Shown: positions 35,935 through 47,835 of the stretch, one piece after another
How the letters are laid out: each line of letters begins with the position of its first letter
Position numbering within the stretch: the first letter of the stretch is position 1
Made by a program: the position numbers and the translations under genes
Source: Archegozetes longisetosus
Lineage: Eukaryota; Arthropoda; Arachnida; Sarcoptiformes; Trhypochthoniidae
Direction of reading: 5' to 3'
DNA: 64,000 bases
Assembly: GCA_018873245.2 (NCBI GenBank)
Contig: JAEMBT020000003.1
Span: 1,541,843 to 1,605,842 of the forward strand
Notes under the pieces: generated by a model
What the model saw: only the letters and a program-made list of their open reading frames with translations
Databases searched by the model: none
What the model was told of the DNA's origin: nothing

Positions 35935-38190
35935 TTTTTAGCAAAATGAGTTCAACGTTCAACTTTCACGCAACTCACCAAAACCTATTCTAATATGAAT
36001 AAAATAAGAGAGAAATATCGGTTAGTACAATGCAGTTCAGATGGTTAAAGCCACCCTAATTTTTTCGAGTAAAATCTGAACAGCTCAAGTTATAAGCTTG
36101 AAATTATATATGATTTTTGACCATATACTGAAACATCACTTGAAATGTGACGTAGGTAAGATGAACAGTTTTGTGTGCGCGAGCCAAATAGTAAAACCCT
36201 CCGTTTCAATTGGTTAAAGCTACTAATAATAAAGTCTAAATTCTGTTGAGTTCACCTAACCTAACCTAGCTTAATTAATGAATAAGGGTTCAAATAACAA
36301 TTCCACACTAAGATCTACCATTAAGGTGTAGTTTTTTGCCGTTGGTACCTAACTAAGGTCACGATTAGCCAATTATATACGATATTCTTCGGAAGTGAAT
36401 AAAATTACCACAGATTAATACAGAAAAATAATAATAGAATATATTTGAGAGAAATTATTGTTAAAAAAATAAATGTATATTTTACAAGACGAATAAGTTT
36501 GGTAGCATTAAAGTTCGAGAAAAATAATTTAAATCTATTATGAAATTTCAGTTCGGTAAAACGGGACCCGATCAGGACACTAAACGTTTACCATTTTTAG
36601 TTATTACGATGAATTATGAACAAACACAATAGAACAATATGAATACACTAAAAAGATTCAGGTTCAATCGATTTTTCTTTGGGTGAAATCTCAATGAATG
36701 ACTGTTTTGAAATCTCCTGCACTTTTCAATGTATTTGTCACGAGAGTGAAAACACGTAAGGATCATATATATTTGCAGTCAAATTCAAATAATTTCTTGA
36801 AGTCATTTAAAAGTAATTTCAGTGCTCTTATTGTTTTAAAAACATATCAATTTTTTAGTGGACGACTAATCGTCCAGTGGTTAGATCGGATCCCGATTTG
36901 CCGAACATTAATTCCGAAAATAATGTAAATCTCTATAACTGGTTTTTGGTGCATTAAAATTTTTTAATTGAGTTGAATATTTATTTTATGGTGTTTTTCA
37001 TAATTATATTTAATTATTATTTCTCTGTATCGAACTGTGGCCATTTTATTGATTCTAGAAGAATAACACATGATTGGTCAATCGTGGCCTCTGCTAGGCA
37101 CCACTAGCAGAAGAATGCATCTGAATGGTATATCTTAGTGAAGACTTATTATTTGAGCCCTATTTCATTGATTAAGTTAGGTTTGTTCATCCAGTTCCAG
37201 TTTTTATTCTAAATGGGTTTAACCAATTGAAATAGGGTTCTTATTAATGAGCTCGCGCTTACTGAACAATCAAACGAATCTGATTCAAAACTTACCCAAA
37301 AGTTTTTTCATATCTATTTGATAAGTTTATAAAATTTCAAGTTCGTAACTTGAACCGTTCAGGTTTTAATCGAAATTGAATAAATTTATACATTAAATTA
37401 TAAGAAGTGAATTTTTAAATATTTTGATAGTTTATAAGCCATGTACAATTACAAGAAAGTCACAGGATTAAGATATACAATTCTGTGCATATTGTATGAT
37501 ACATTATAACGACCTCTGCCTTTCAAGGTTGTGTTACATAATTTTATAAATTCGTAGTTCAACTATAAAGCAGGAGTAGAATGTTCTTGAGATATGAATT
37601 AAAAAAACAAGATCAAAATTCAAGCGAACATCATGAAAAAGTTTATTTGAATCAGATGTAAACTAGTTTTATTTTCTTAAAACTAAGTTTGGTGGTACCG
37701 CTATTTTATTTTTATAACCTCAAACCAAAAATGAAAATTTTAGTAAATATTCGGATTCTTTCGTCTTTATTTTATAATCTCACCACTTGCTATATAAAAT
37801 TCAATTTGTTCTCGGAATTTCCAAGTTACTTTTTTCAAGTAACCTTAGGATAAATCTCATATTCAATTAAAATATTCTAATATTGAAAACAATCCGGTAA
37901 AGATTTGAATATCAATTTAAAACAAACCATAATATTTCCGACAATAATTTAATTCTCAAGTAAACGTTTTGTTGATATTCATGTTAAAAATTTACTGATC
38001 AAATAGCTTAATTATTAATAAATTTTCATTACTGAATCATATATAGTCATTAAACTTTATATTTAGATTAAGAATTTAATACAATATTTCTGTTAAAGTG
38101 TTTTTTCTCTTGATGAACTTTCAAAACTTAATATAGGTTTGAGTTTTTCAAAGTTTTTTGTTGAACATCATAAAATAAAATTTTTCAAGA
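35935..38190. other. Intergenic stretch, nothing recognised
   Basis: AT-rich DNA without a gene, RNA or clear element. A 76-codon open frame at 36698-36928 has no recognisable features and is not called. Confidence 0.45.
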
Positions 38191-38701
38191 ATGCTTCACA
38201 ATAGAAGAACGTTTATCCTAGGAGTCTATCTAACTAACCATAAATTACCGTCACTTAAAATTATTGAATTTACTCTGGGTGAATATGTGAATGATGAAAG
38301 TTTTAATTTCACAAAATTGGAAAATGAATCAGATTTAATTAGATCAAATTAAAATTCGTAAAGGGAATGTTCCTGACGAATGGCGCAATCATTTTAATTT
38401 TACAAACACCAGAAACGGATGTTTTATATCTAGACCTAAAACATGCATTAATTTTTGTGATAAAAACTTATTTATCTATTCTATTGAATTGTTTAATTGT
38501 TTACCGAAAGATCTGAGAAATGAAAGTAAACTAACACCATTCCTAAAGAAATGTGAAGAATTTTTGTATGATTTTTATTGTAATTGTCTTTAACTATTTT
38601 ACTGTATTCAATTTAATCACTAACAGTATATAATTTAGGCATGTACTTAGTTGCATTGTCTTTTGCTGTGGCATAAATAAATTTTATTATTATTATTATT
38701 T
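38191..38701 (+). mobile_element. 5'-truncated LINE with ATT microsatellite tail
   Basis: The final part of a non-LTR retrotransposon ORF. A frame ends YSIELFNCLPKDLRNESKLT followed by PFLKKCEEFLYDFYCN and TAA at about 38591, the typical FN-x-LP-x-x-(I/L)R...FK C-terminus of CR1/jockey/RTE-type reverse-transcriptase proteins. Upstream, MLHNRRTFILGVYL in another frame fits the same region, so at least one frameshift is present. About 90 bp of 3' UTR follow, then a short (ATT)n run at 38682-38701, the usual tail of such elements. Only about the last 100 codons remain. The left boundary is approximate. Confidence 0.7.
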
Positions 38702-40324
38702 CAAAATTCAATTTTTATGCTATCATATTGAGTGCTCAATTCTTTTTTCTTGATTATAATTCAAAATAATTTTAAGATTATACAAGAGAAGGAGTTAATT
38801 AGGTAAGACAACTTGACAAGTTTTATAACCAATATAGCTTAATTTTATAATTATTTTTAGTATTTGAAATTTTACATAAAATTTTTTGTATCGAAGATAA
38901 ACTTGACCTATTTCAAGCTTTTTTGAGTTTCTATCTTTGAAGAGTTTTCACATAAATCTTTAATAAATTCTTTCAAAAATGAATACCATAAAAATCTGGG
39001 AGATTTACTCTGCAATCACATAGTTAATATCATTTTTTTCTTAGTTTTAAATAGCTCTTAATAAATTGTAACCCAGGAAAACTAATTGACCACTACATAA
39101 AAGCATTTATCACAGTTATATTTGAGGGCAGTTCGTTATTTATAATACATTTCGAAACATTGTCACCATTTTTAAAGTTAAGTATCGATGAGTTCATTCA
39201 CATAAACTTCATATCATGTATCTGATGTGAGAGAACTTCCAATAGCAGGTTAAAGTAGATTAACTGATAAAAGGTTGAAAGTCTCTGAAAATCTGAATTT
39301 CATAGGAACGAAATTTCAGATTCTAATGCCTTTGAGGGTATTCAGTCAAATACAACTGATTTTTGAATTAAGTCCTTCTATTCATTACACATAGATAAAT
39401 TCTTAATACAAATGATTTTAAAGTTGACAACTTTCGATATAACGTACAAAGAAATTTAATTTCCGATTGTTCTTATTGTCGAACTCTGGACTGTGACTCA
39501 CATTTTAAAAATTTTATACTAATTAAAACTATTCATTTCATGTCGATCAAAGCTCAAACGTAAATTGATACTTCTACTTTTTATATTAAAGCTATGTCAT
39601 GGGCATTAAATTTAAAATCAATTCATCAGTTAATCAAATATTTATTTTATTCATGCCTATAGATTGAGCATGCACACTCATAATAATTAGTGATCATTAT
39701 ATTATTTTGTAAAGCTTAATCTTAGAAGACTGCCAACCAATAATTATCAAACGTAAAAATGATGTATGCAGAGTAAAAAAATAAGAACTAAATATTTTAT
39801 TACATTTGAATTCAAAGAAAAACTTATCAATGGGATGACTAACAGAGAGTACTCGCATATTACTAAAATACTTGTAGTTCTGAACTTTGGGTCAAAATGT
39901 TGGAACAAAGAACAGCTTTTTTGTAGTTAGAGACGTTAGTGGCAGATAAAAACCCAATTGTTTACAAAAGTCTGAGATATTAATCCAATTTGTATTTAAT
40001 TAACAAGATTTAGTAAAATAAAATTTTATATTAATTGAATCTCAATCCAAGTTCTTTTTGTGAATGGATTTAGTTATTGTTATTTGAGTGAAATTAAATG
40101 TTATTAAGTTGTAACCTTAATTAAGATTATAGCTTTTAATAGCTGTAATTGAATCGTGTTGACGTTGGACACAGAGCAGGGGGTACGGAAACAAATTAAG
40201 CATAGTTCTCCATCGTTGGCACGGATCAAAAAAATTTTAAACCCTGTTTAAATTTTTTATGACTATTCGAATTCGAATTTTCAAAATATTTTTCCGTTAA
40301 ATTTTATTATATTATAAAGCCCTA
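38702..40324. other. Intergenic stretch, nothing recognised
   Basis: AT-rich DNA between the LINE tail and the mariner element. No gene, RNA or repeat is supported. Confidence 0.45.
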
Positions 40325-41614
40325 CAAATAAAATTCTGGATTGAGTTTGACTATTGAAAACATTCTATTGATGATACACACAAATGACATATCAAAATAA
40401 AGATTAAAGAGTCATCTATATAACCATTTAAAAACCTTAATTGTCAACAAAACACCTAAATATTAAAATAATGGCTTCCAAACAAGAAGCACTTCGTGAA
40501 CGCATTGTACAATTTTATAATTTGCATTTAGACAAACCGAAAAAGTTTACTGTAGATCATTTTGAAGGTGAAAATGTGCCCAAAAGTACAGTATATTTTA
40601 TTCTACAGAAATATTTGAGTCGAGGGGACGTGAAAAGAAAAGTGGGAAGTGGTAGACCTGCAAGAATTATGACCAAAAAGAAAGTACAGTTATTGAAGAA
40701 AAAGTTTGATCATAAAGACAAAGTTTCGCAGCAAAAATGTGCAAAAAAATTCAAATGTACTCAGCAACATGTTTCGCATGTACTAAAGATTAAAAGTACT
40801 AAAAAATTTAAAAAGAAAAAAGCATCTTATTATCGAAATGAGGAGGCAATACAATTAGTTCGCAGACAATGTCGATGGCTTTGCAGAACATTTAAAGGCT
40901 GCGCCTTCATTATTGACGATGAAAAATATTTTACGCTTGAAAATGATAATCAATCGGGGAATGGATATTATTATTCATCTGATAAATCCAAAACCCCAAA
41001 CAGTGTAAAGTTCAAATTTAAACAAAAATATGAACAGAAAATAATGCTTTACATAGCTATTTCTTCTAAAAGCATTCCGAAACCTTATTTTCGCCCATCA
41101 AATAATGCAATCAATAGAAATGTTTACATAAATGAGTGTCTGAGGAAGGTATTGTTACCATTCATTAGAAAACATCATGGCGATAATCTGTATATCTTTT
41201 GGCTAGACAAAGCATCGGCGCATTATGCTAAAGAAACTGAAGAATATCTGAATGCACAAAATATCTACTATGTTCCTAAGGCACGTAATCCCATAATTTG
41301 CCACAGTGTCGGCCAATTGAATATTTTTTTGGTTACCCTAGCTCGCTTGTATAAGCTAATGATTGAGAGGCAAAAGATATTAATCAGCTTAAAAATCGGA
41401 TTAAGTATTGCATTAAAAAAGTTGATCTGAATATTGTTTAAAGAATGTGCGACAAGGTCCGAACCAACTTAAGAAAGGAGGCAGATTATGGACCCCTTTC
41501 ATTTGCACATTGAGTCAAAATATTTTCAAATATAATGTAGTTTCATATTAAAGAATCAATAAGTGCACAATAAAAGTTTTATGAATTGCTAAACTTAGTC
41601 CAGAATTTTATTTG
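40325..41614 (+). mobile_element. Tc1/mariner element, DD37E-like, 1.29 kb
   Basis: TIRs of about 28 bp: left CAAATAAAATTCTGGATTGA, right reverse complement CAAATAAAATTCTGGACTAA. TA precedes the left end (40323-40324). The right flank reads TG, one mutation away from TA. The length and single transposase gene fit mariner-like elements. Confidence 0.88.
40471..41513 (+). pseudogene. Tc1/mariner (DD37E-like) transposase, frameshifted
   Basis: The natural start is probably MASKQEALRERIVQFY (40471). N-terminal helix-turn-helix DNA-binding segments (PKSTVYFILQKYL; VSQQKCAKKFKCTQQHVSHVL) surround a basic GSGRPARIM linker. The catalytic acids are FIIDDEKYFT (first Asp) and YIFWLDKASAHYA (second Asp). 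At about 41290 a 1-nt shift moves the reading from ARNPIICH to NLPQCRPIEYFFG, which carries the third acid, Glu, about 37 residues after the second Asp. After another stop, fragments DINQLKNRIKYCIKKVDLN, KVRTNLRKEA and YGPLSFAH complete the usual C-terminus near 41513. It is inactive as it stands. Confidence 0.85.
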
Positions 41615-42324
41615 TGAGGCGTTAATTTCACGCATATTATTGCGAATTATATTTTCACAGTTAAATGAATTTTAGGATTAAATTAAATGAAAATTAAATT
41701 AATTAAAATTTTAACCATTAAAATTAATGTTGTAAATTAGTGTTTAGAATGGTAATTCAATATTTTATAACTAAGGCCAATAGTTTAGAGGGAATTAAAA
41801 TTGCAAAAAGTGGGGAGGGAAGTGGAATTAAAAATCAGAAAAGTAGAAAATTAAATATGCTTTAAAACGATCCTTAGTTCATGATCAATGCAAAACCAAT
41901 CAATCCGCCAAAGTGGGAAAGGCAATCAAATGAAGGTTTTTACCTCCTCTTGTTGGCCCTATTTATAACATGTTGAAGATTGTTTGAACTTATTTTCAAC
42001 ATGACTTGACAAGTGAAATACAATCAGAAGGCCCACAGTCATTGGTAGGTGACACAGATGTCAAAATTTGAATTCATTGTTCAAACTTTACGATCAGAAC
42101 TAATATATTTTTGCGCAAATACTTCATTATAACTTGAGATAAATACTTGTTACAAAGATTACTACTCGTTATTTTAATCTTTAATTTTTAACACAAGCTC
42201 AGCAGCGCAGCGAACAGCTTGAATCCGAGCTTCTTAGTACAAGCGCAGCTCAAAGCTCAACAATTTTGAGATGCGCTTATAGAAGCTCGAGCTTGAAGCT
42301 CAAGATTTCAGACCAATGCTCTTC
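41615..42324. other. Intergenic, ends in an AGCTC-rich block
   Basis: AT-rich spacer. From about 42190 to 42327 it becomes a dense run of AGCTC/GAGCTT words ending CACTAGT, resembling the block at 35776-35934 and probably one end of a hAT-type MITE. The SINE at 42340 inserted directly beside it. Confidence 0.45.
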
Positions 42325-42339
42325 ACTAGTAATAAGCCA

Positions 42340-42681
42340 GTACCCAAGCCTGTTGGCGTAGTGGTCAAAACACTGACAGAGCAACCCTTGGGGAGCGGGT
42401 TCGAATCCCACTGTGGCGTACTGCTTCCTTCTACCTAGGTAATACTGGGCCGGGAGGGAAGAGAAGGCTCAGGGGGATCTTCGACGACCGCGGTCCCAAA
42501 CCGAGGGACGTAACTCGGTAGAGTCTGGTCTCTGAGACCACCAGACGACAGACTCGGAGGGCTCAGGTGTGTCCTCTTAAAACTGTGACACTATCCTCGC
42601 TGCGATACCACTGAGTAAAAGCGGCGACCCCTGGCCTTAGTTGTGGGTGTGCAGGGGGAAACAACAACAGAAACAACAGAA
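42340..42681 (+). mobile_element. tRNA-derived SINE with 15-bp target duplication
   Basis: A retroposon copied by LINE machinery. The internal Pol III promoter is intact: box A TGGCGTAGTGG (42354-42364) and box B GGTTCGAATCC (42398-42408) at normal spacing. A roughly 230-bp GC-rich tRNA-unrelated body follows, then a tail of AACAAC and AACAG units. Perfect duplicates ACTAGTAATAAGCCA flank it at 42325-42339 and 42682-42696. GC content is strikingly above the neighbourhood. The perfect duplication suggests recent insertion. Confidence 0.93.
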
Positions 42682-42839
42682 ACTAGTAATAAGCCATAGA
42701 AAATCACTTTTTGAGTTGACATAACTTGTGTGTCTAGCGGTCAGCCTTTTTTATATGCCTTTTCGAACATCATATGACATGTTATTTATGCCATAAAAAA
42801 TTTGAAATCAGTTATTACATAGTCCCGAACTTCCCTCGT

Positions 42840-43015
42840 GAGATGAAGTAGTTGAAGCTTTTTATATTTTGATACTTTAATCAGATGTCAAATAGACTAC
42901 TTGTTTATTCAAAATTTTGTATTATCAAACAATCAATAAAATAAAATTTTGAATAGATGAGTAATCTATTTGACATCGGATTAAAGTATCAAAAAGCTTT
43001 AACTGCTTTATCTCA
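42840..43015. repeat. Inverted repeat overlapping the start of duplication copy A
   Basis: Sequence around GATACTTTAATCAGATGTCA (about 42871-42890) reappears inverted around TGACATCGGATTAAAGTATC (about 42971-42990), extending outward into AAGCTTTTT-like sequence on both sides and inward to CAAAATTTT/AAAATTTTG. It forms arms of about 75 bp. The related locus near 50375 has only the right arm. Confidence 0.65.
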
Positions 43016-44066
43016 GTTTAGAAGGTAAAAGAACATACGGTATATATATCAAGGAGTCTGGGTAACAGGAAGACAGCTTATCCCTTTACCTTAAATTCGT
43101 AAACTATTTATCATCCAAATTAATTCAGCTGTCTTAGTTATTTGATAGTTTTAGTTGAAAAAATTTGCAATCACAAATAACCAAAATTATGTAAATATTG
43201 AAAGTGATATATAATAACTATTGAAGTTCGAATTCGTTACTCCAGACAATTCACTCAAATTTTTACAATAATTTATCGAAAGTATAACGCTGAAGTTTAA
43301 GGAAGCTGGAGTTTAGTTGGATAATAATTTTGTCTGCTTTTAAAAATAGTAATTTTTCTAATTGGGTTTTACTAATAATTGTTGTTCGATACGAAAATCC
43401 ATTTATAGAAAATAAAGAAAATGATTGATCAACGAAATTTAACTGTGAAAGTAGGAACAATGTTGACGTTCACCATGTTATCTTGTTGGGATCTTTCAGT
43501 TCTAATTTTACAATTAAAAAAAACTAGAATGTTCAGTATTGGATATTTCTGATCAGGATTGTCGTTATTACCGTGGAACTAGTGCAACAGAGTTTTTGGT
43601 CAATGTGACACTTACAATTGCTGGTATTTTCGCTGAATACAAGTATCTATTTTCTGTTGCTGTTTTGGTATCAATATTTGCCTTATTGGGTCTTATGAAG
43701 GATTTTTTTGAGTTGGATGGATTTAGCAGTGAATCTCGGAACCATGTGTGGGATGCATTTTGTGCAGAAGCAGTTGCCTATGGTTTATGTTTCGTATTTA
43801 CAGCTACATTTGCATTCTTGATAAGAAGAACCTAATAGTCAGACTTTCCTACCTTAATGACTAAGATGTCCAACTTTCTTACGTTTATTTTCTTTAACTT
43901 TTTCACTATAAAGGGCTCGAAAAACAATTATAGCTTTTACTTAACATAACTAGGTACGAATATTTTGATTATAAATAATATAAAGAAAACAGTTAAATTT
44001 AAAATATTTAGAAATATGATAATTTTTTTGTACTCTCTTTAAAGTCAGTACATACTTTTTGGCTTT
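42945..44066 (+). repeat. Segmental duplication copy A (partner 50372-51491)
   Basis: About 1.12 kb collinear with 50372-51491, including 5' flank, gene and 3' flank. Shared landmarks are AACTGCTTTATCTCAG upstream and GTCAGTACATACTTTTTGG downstream. A mariner element begins only eight bases after the homology stops. Confidence 0.85.
43421..43835 (+). pseudogene. Broken copy of small membrane protein gene
   Basis: Duplicate of the gene at 50847-51254. The first frame starts at ATG 43421 (MIDQRNLTVKVGTMLTFTML), matching the intact copy. Insertions around 43515-43550 replace the LKDFNCSALSGRYC region and put a TGA at 43550-43552. The rest of the protein continues in another frame (from about 43539, DCRYYRGTSATEFLVNVTLT) to a stop at 43833-43835, with the later helices well conserved. 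No ATG serves the second frame early, so a normal product is unlikely unless an unseen intron repairs it. Confidence 0.8.
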
Positions 44067-44282
44067 CGAATATACAGTGCGATCAGATTATGAGTTAGCA
44101 CATAATACTTAGTGATAGATTATAAAATATACGCTTAAAATTTCAAACATATATAACAGGATTGTCTACAAATAAAACCATTCATTAAAACCTGAATTTA
44201 TCAGAGATTAGTTAAATCAAAACAAAAGTGCACACGTGTTTCTTGGAACTTTTCGGTTAATTTTCACTTTCCATTATTAAAA

Positions 44283-45336
44283 ATGACTATCACTTTACAA
44301 CAACGTGTTTTTATAATCGAAAATTATTTTATGAATCTTAAAACTAAAAATCCCACCAAAGAATGTCTTAACGCATTTTTTGATAAGTTTGTAATGAATT
44401 GTGTGCCAACAAAAAGAAGTGTTCAAAAAATAGTGTCCAAGTTTAGATAAACGGTAGTGTTACAAACCAAAGAAAACTTATGAAAGAACAGTTTTAACGC
44501 AAATAGAAATGAATGAAATTGAGAATAGTTTTAATCAAAGTCCGAAAAAAGCCTTAGAAAAAGAACACATCAGCTGTCAATTTCTTACGGATCGTGTCAA
44601 AAGGCTGCCAAAGAACTAAAAATGTTCCCATATCGGGTAAAGGTCGTTCAGGAACTAGAGGACACAGATCACCAAAAGAGGCGCGAATATTGCGAGTGGT
44701 TTTTAAATTTCGTTCAAAATAATGAAATCTTAAATTTAACCTTTTTTGCTGACGAGGCGTGGTTTCACCTCTCGGGATACATCAACTCTTAAAATTCACG
44801 GTTATGGGCCACAGAGAACCCCACCAATTTATTGAAACACCATTACACCCACAGAAAATAGAGATGTGGTGCGCGATATCCCGTAAAAGAATTGTTGGCC
44901 CAATATTTTTTACTGAAACAATAAAATCTGAACAATACATTCAGATTTTACAAGAATTTATCCCTCATTTAGACGAAGATGTCATGGGCGGCTATTTTCA
45001 ACACGACGGGGCCACTGCCCACACTTCAAAACAAACTGCACCTTATTTGATTGATTACTTCAGAGGTCGATTAATTTCAAAAGCAACCAACATTTCCCGA
45101 CAGAAATTGACTGGCCGCCCCGCTCCCCCGATTTGACCAGTCCTGACTTCTTCCTGTGGGGACATCTAAAGAATTGCGTTTATGCTTCAAACACACAAAC
45201 CATAGAAGATCTGAAACTGCATAACTAATGAAATAAAAAAATAAGTACTGAAACTTTAGAAAATGTTTCTCAAATATGGTACGTCGCGCACGGCTTTGTC
45301 TGAACATGAATGGTGGACACTTCCAACAACTTTTAT
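44283..45336 (+). pseudogene. Decayed mariner transposase (rosa-like)
   Basis: Fragments in changing frames. MTITLQQRVFIIENYF...VPTKRSVQKIVSKF (44283-44451) is the N-terminal helix-turn-helix. FFADEAWFHLSGYINS carries the first catalytic Asp, and PQKIEMWCAISRKRIVGPIFF follows. YFQHDGATAHTSKQTAPYL carries the second Asp, and WPPRSPDLTSPDFFLWGHL the third. The gap between second and third acids is about 40 residues, pointing to the rosa/DD41D type. At least three frameshifts and one in-frame stop are present. Confidence 0.85.
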
Positions 45337-45371
45337 GATTAAGTTTTATTTTTGATTAATTAAGTTATATA

Positions 45372-45838
45372 CAGTCAGCACAAAAACTAACTTTAGGGAT
45401 ACAAAGCTTTATAACTTTTGAACCACTCGTTCAATTTTGATGCGGTTTTTTTTAAATGAAGAAAAACTCCCCCGATTAATGATTAATATGCTAAATTTAT
45501 TGAAATATTAAAAAATTTTTTAAACAAAATTTTTTTTTTATAAAGGGTTAGTCAGATTTCGCCTAATTGCCTATATGGGTATCAAATTAAAGCTTATGAT
45601 GAATAGAATTGAAAGCAAAAGAATTTTCAAAAATGAAGGCTGATATGAATTTTTAATGGTTGACGTCAAAAATTAAATACATTTAAAAATTCATATCTCT
45701 TCTCCCATATTTAATTATTTTGCTTTAAATTCTTTCATATAATTTAGCATATTAAAGTTTTTCTTCATTTTAAAAATTGAACGAGTGGTTCAAAAGTTAT
45801 AAAGCTTGTATCCCTAAAGTTAGTTTTCGTGCTGACAG
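45372..45838. mobile_element. 467-bp MITE nested in the mariner
   Basis: Long, nearly identical TIRs of about 75 bp starting CAGTCAGCACAAAAACTAAC (right reverse complement CTGTCAGCACGAAAACTAAC). Flanked by TA on both sides (45370-45371, 45839-45840), so a Tc1/mariner-type MITE. It sits in the 3' untranslated part of the rosa-like element and is therefore younger than it. It has no coding capacity. Confidence 0.92.
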
Positions 45839-46504
45839 TATGTTTAAAATCTTAAGTGATTATTTCTTTTAATAAAAAGTTATCGCTAAGCTTAAGGTGC
45901 GAACTCATAATTTGATCGTACTATATATATATGAATAGAAAGTATGGAATGAATAAAATGAATAGAATATAATGAATAGAAATACTTAATTTGAAAATCA
46001 TTTATATTTTTCCGAATATCCTCAAAAGCGTTAGAATCTAAAATTTCGCTTTCTATAAAATTAAGTTTTAATTATATTAAATTCTATCACTGGATATACT
46101 GATTACTTTGAACTATCATCAGTAAATTATTTGCTATTATTATCATTTACTGGTATTACCATTTCTCAAACTTAGAAATCCTGCACAACACTTCGAGGAT
46201 TATGAGAACATTAGTACAAAACAATAAAAAGTCTAAAAGCATTATTTATCATGTCGTTTATAACAATAATTTAAAGCTCACCATATAAACTGATTAAATT
46301 ACACTATTACCTGCAATAGAATTAGATGCTAAAATCATTAGCCAATAATGTCTCTTTTATTATCGAATTTGCTAATGGCTAAATTATGTTTATATAATTT
46401 CGAGCTATTAGTTCAGATTAATCAAATTGAAACGAAACTTTGGTGCAATTTCTGAATGTCAATCTGTTTTGATGTCAGAACAGTGAAACCAGATTTCAAA
46501 TCTA

Positions 46505-47443
46505 AAGGGTGTCCGGAAAGTAATTGGACTGGTTTTGAAAGATCAATAACTTTGAAACTGCTAAAGATATTTTAATAAAATTTTTAGAGAATTAAAATAT
46601 ATTCATTTTTTATCTATTTGTGCTCTTAAAGTGGTTCTAAAGCTAATTTATCCCCAATCCGTATGAGTTTCTTTTTAAAGGTCACACATAAGAACTTTTG
46701 CACTGATTTTTGCAATCTTTTAAGATATTTTCTGCCTTACAAATTTGAATTCATGGGGATTTTCCGGTGGTTTGGATCATATTCCATATTCAGATCTATA
46801 TTTGATCAGAATTTTTCATAAGTTCGGGACTGGGAAACAATTGGAAGCGTTATCGAGACTAGCAATAAATCTCAATTTTATTACGCATTCATTGTTGGCC
46901 ATCTTTTTCATAGTGAATAGTATCAAAATCCAATCAAAATAAGATATTTTCCTGTTTGTGATATTTATCGATCAATTGTTTGAGATTTTTCCTTACGCAT
47001 ACAGTTTTATATTCTTCGGGATTCATTGAACCGCTTTAAATAAATTGCTCTAAAACTTGACCACATTCTTCGATGGCCTGTATGATAAGATAATTCTCCG
47101 GGAAAACACTTTTCGGCCCTAAATCAGGTACTAATTGAATTACCTTATCTTTGATAGCCGCATATAGTCTTATTCTTCGATGTTCTACTCCAGAGAGTGC
47201 TAAATAGTAACGTTTATAACTAAATTTGATATAAAATTTAGTAAAAGTGCACAACTATTTTAGGGAATACTTCTGTTTCTGGCCTATTCATTGTTTCCAG
47301 AGATAATTTTTAGATAATCTATGTTTAGAATATCATAAAATAATGTCTTGTCTTCAAAATGAAGGTATTCTCAACAATGACAAGCAAATGGTTACAGCGC
47401 GCGAGCGCATCAAACTCAGTCCAATTACTTTCCGGACACCCTT
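46505..47443 (-). mobile_element. Tc1-like TIR element, internally deleted
   Basis: TIRs of about 26 bp beginning AAGGGTGTCCGGAAAGTAAT at both ends (right end inverted), with TA flanks (46503-46504, 47444-47445). On the minus strand, 47254-47036 reads IKDKVIQLVPDLGPKSVFPE...IIQAIEECGQVLEQFI, which looks like the C-terminal tail of a Tc1-family transposase. The catalytic core is not recognisable. Confidence 0.8.
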
Positions 47444-47835
47444 TATTATTGACATCAATTGCATTAACTTTCAATTTAGTTTAATTATTGAAGATTCAAA
47501 CTATGCTTTTTAAATATTAAATGGATATTTCTCAAATCTCTACGAATTAAAATTGTTGAAATCGCCAATCTACTTCAATTATATTAATTCAAATTACATT
47601 ATTTTAATTAATATAAGACATAGATTACAATCCAACACATGATATAAAACCTAAAAATACAATAACGAAGTATAAATAATAAATAAGTACAAAATAAATA
47701 ATGTAAAGTAATAAAATTAAGAAATAAATAAAGTATAAATAATATAATTTGTTATCATAACACGTGAATAAACAAGCAAAAATTTATGAATCTTTAATTA
47801 AAGCACGTGAACTAGAATCTGGAAATAAAGATATA
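47444..47835. other. AT-rich spacer
   Basis: Very AT-rich sequence with loose AATAA/AAATAA repeats between two transposons. No gene is seen. Confidence 0.5.

Larger units (their letters stand above)
44075..45923 (+). mobile_element. rosa-like (DD41D-type) mariner, carrying a nested MITE
   Basis: TIRs: left CAGTGCGATCAGATTATGAG, right reverse complement TAGTACGATCAAATTATGAG, both continuing into TT/GCAC. Flanked by TA on both sides (44073-44074 and 45924-45925). Without the 469 bp of nested MITE and its TA duplication it is about 1.38 kb. Confidence 0.85.

Noticed and set aside
36698..36928. 76-codon plus-strand frame
   Set aside because: Low complexity of evidence: no signal peptide, domain or conserved neighbour.
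42351..42420. Functional tRNA gene
   Set aside because: Box A and box B are good, but the cloverleaf is poor and a GC-rich body, repeat tail and 15-bp target duplication show a SINE.
46745..46942. 65-codon plus-strand frame
   Set aside because: Lies inside the Tc1-like relic 46505-47443 and has no recognisable content.
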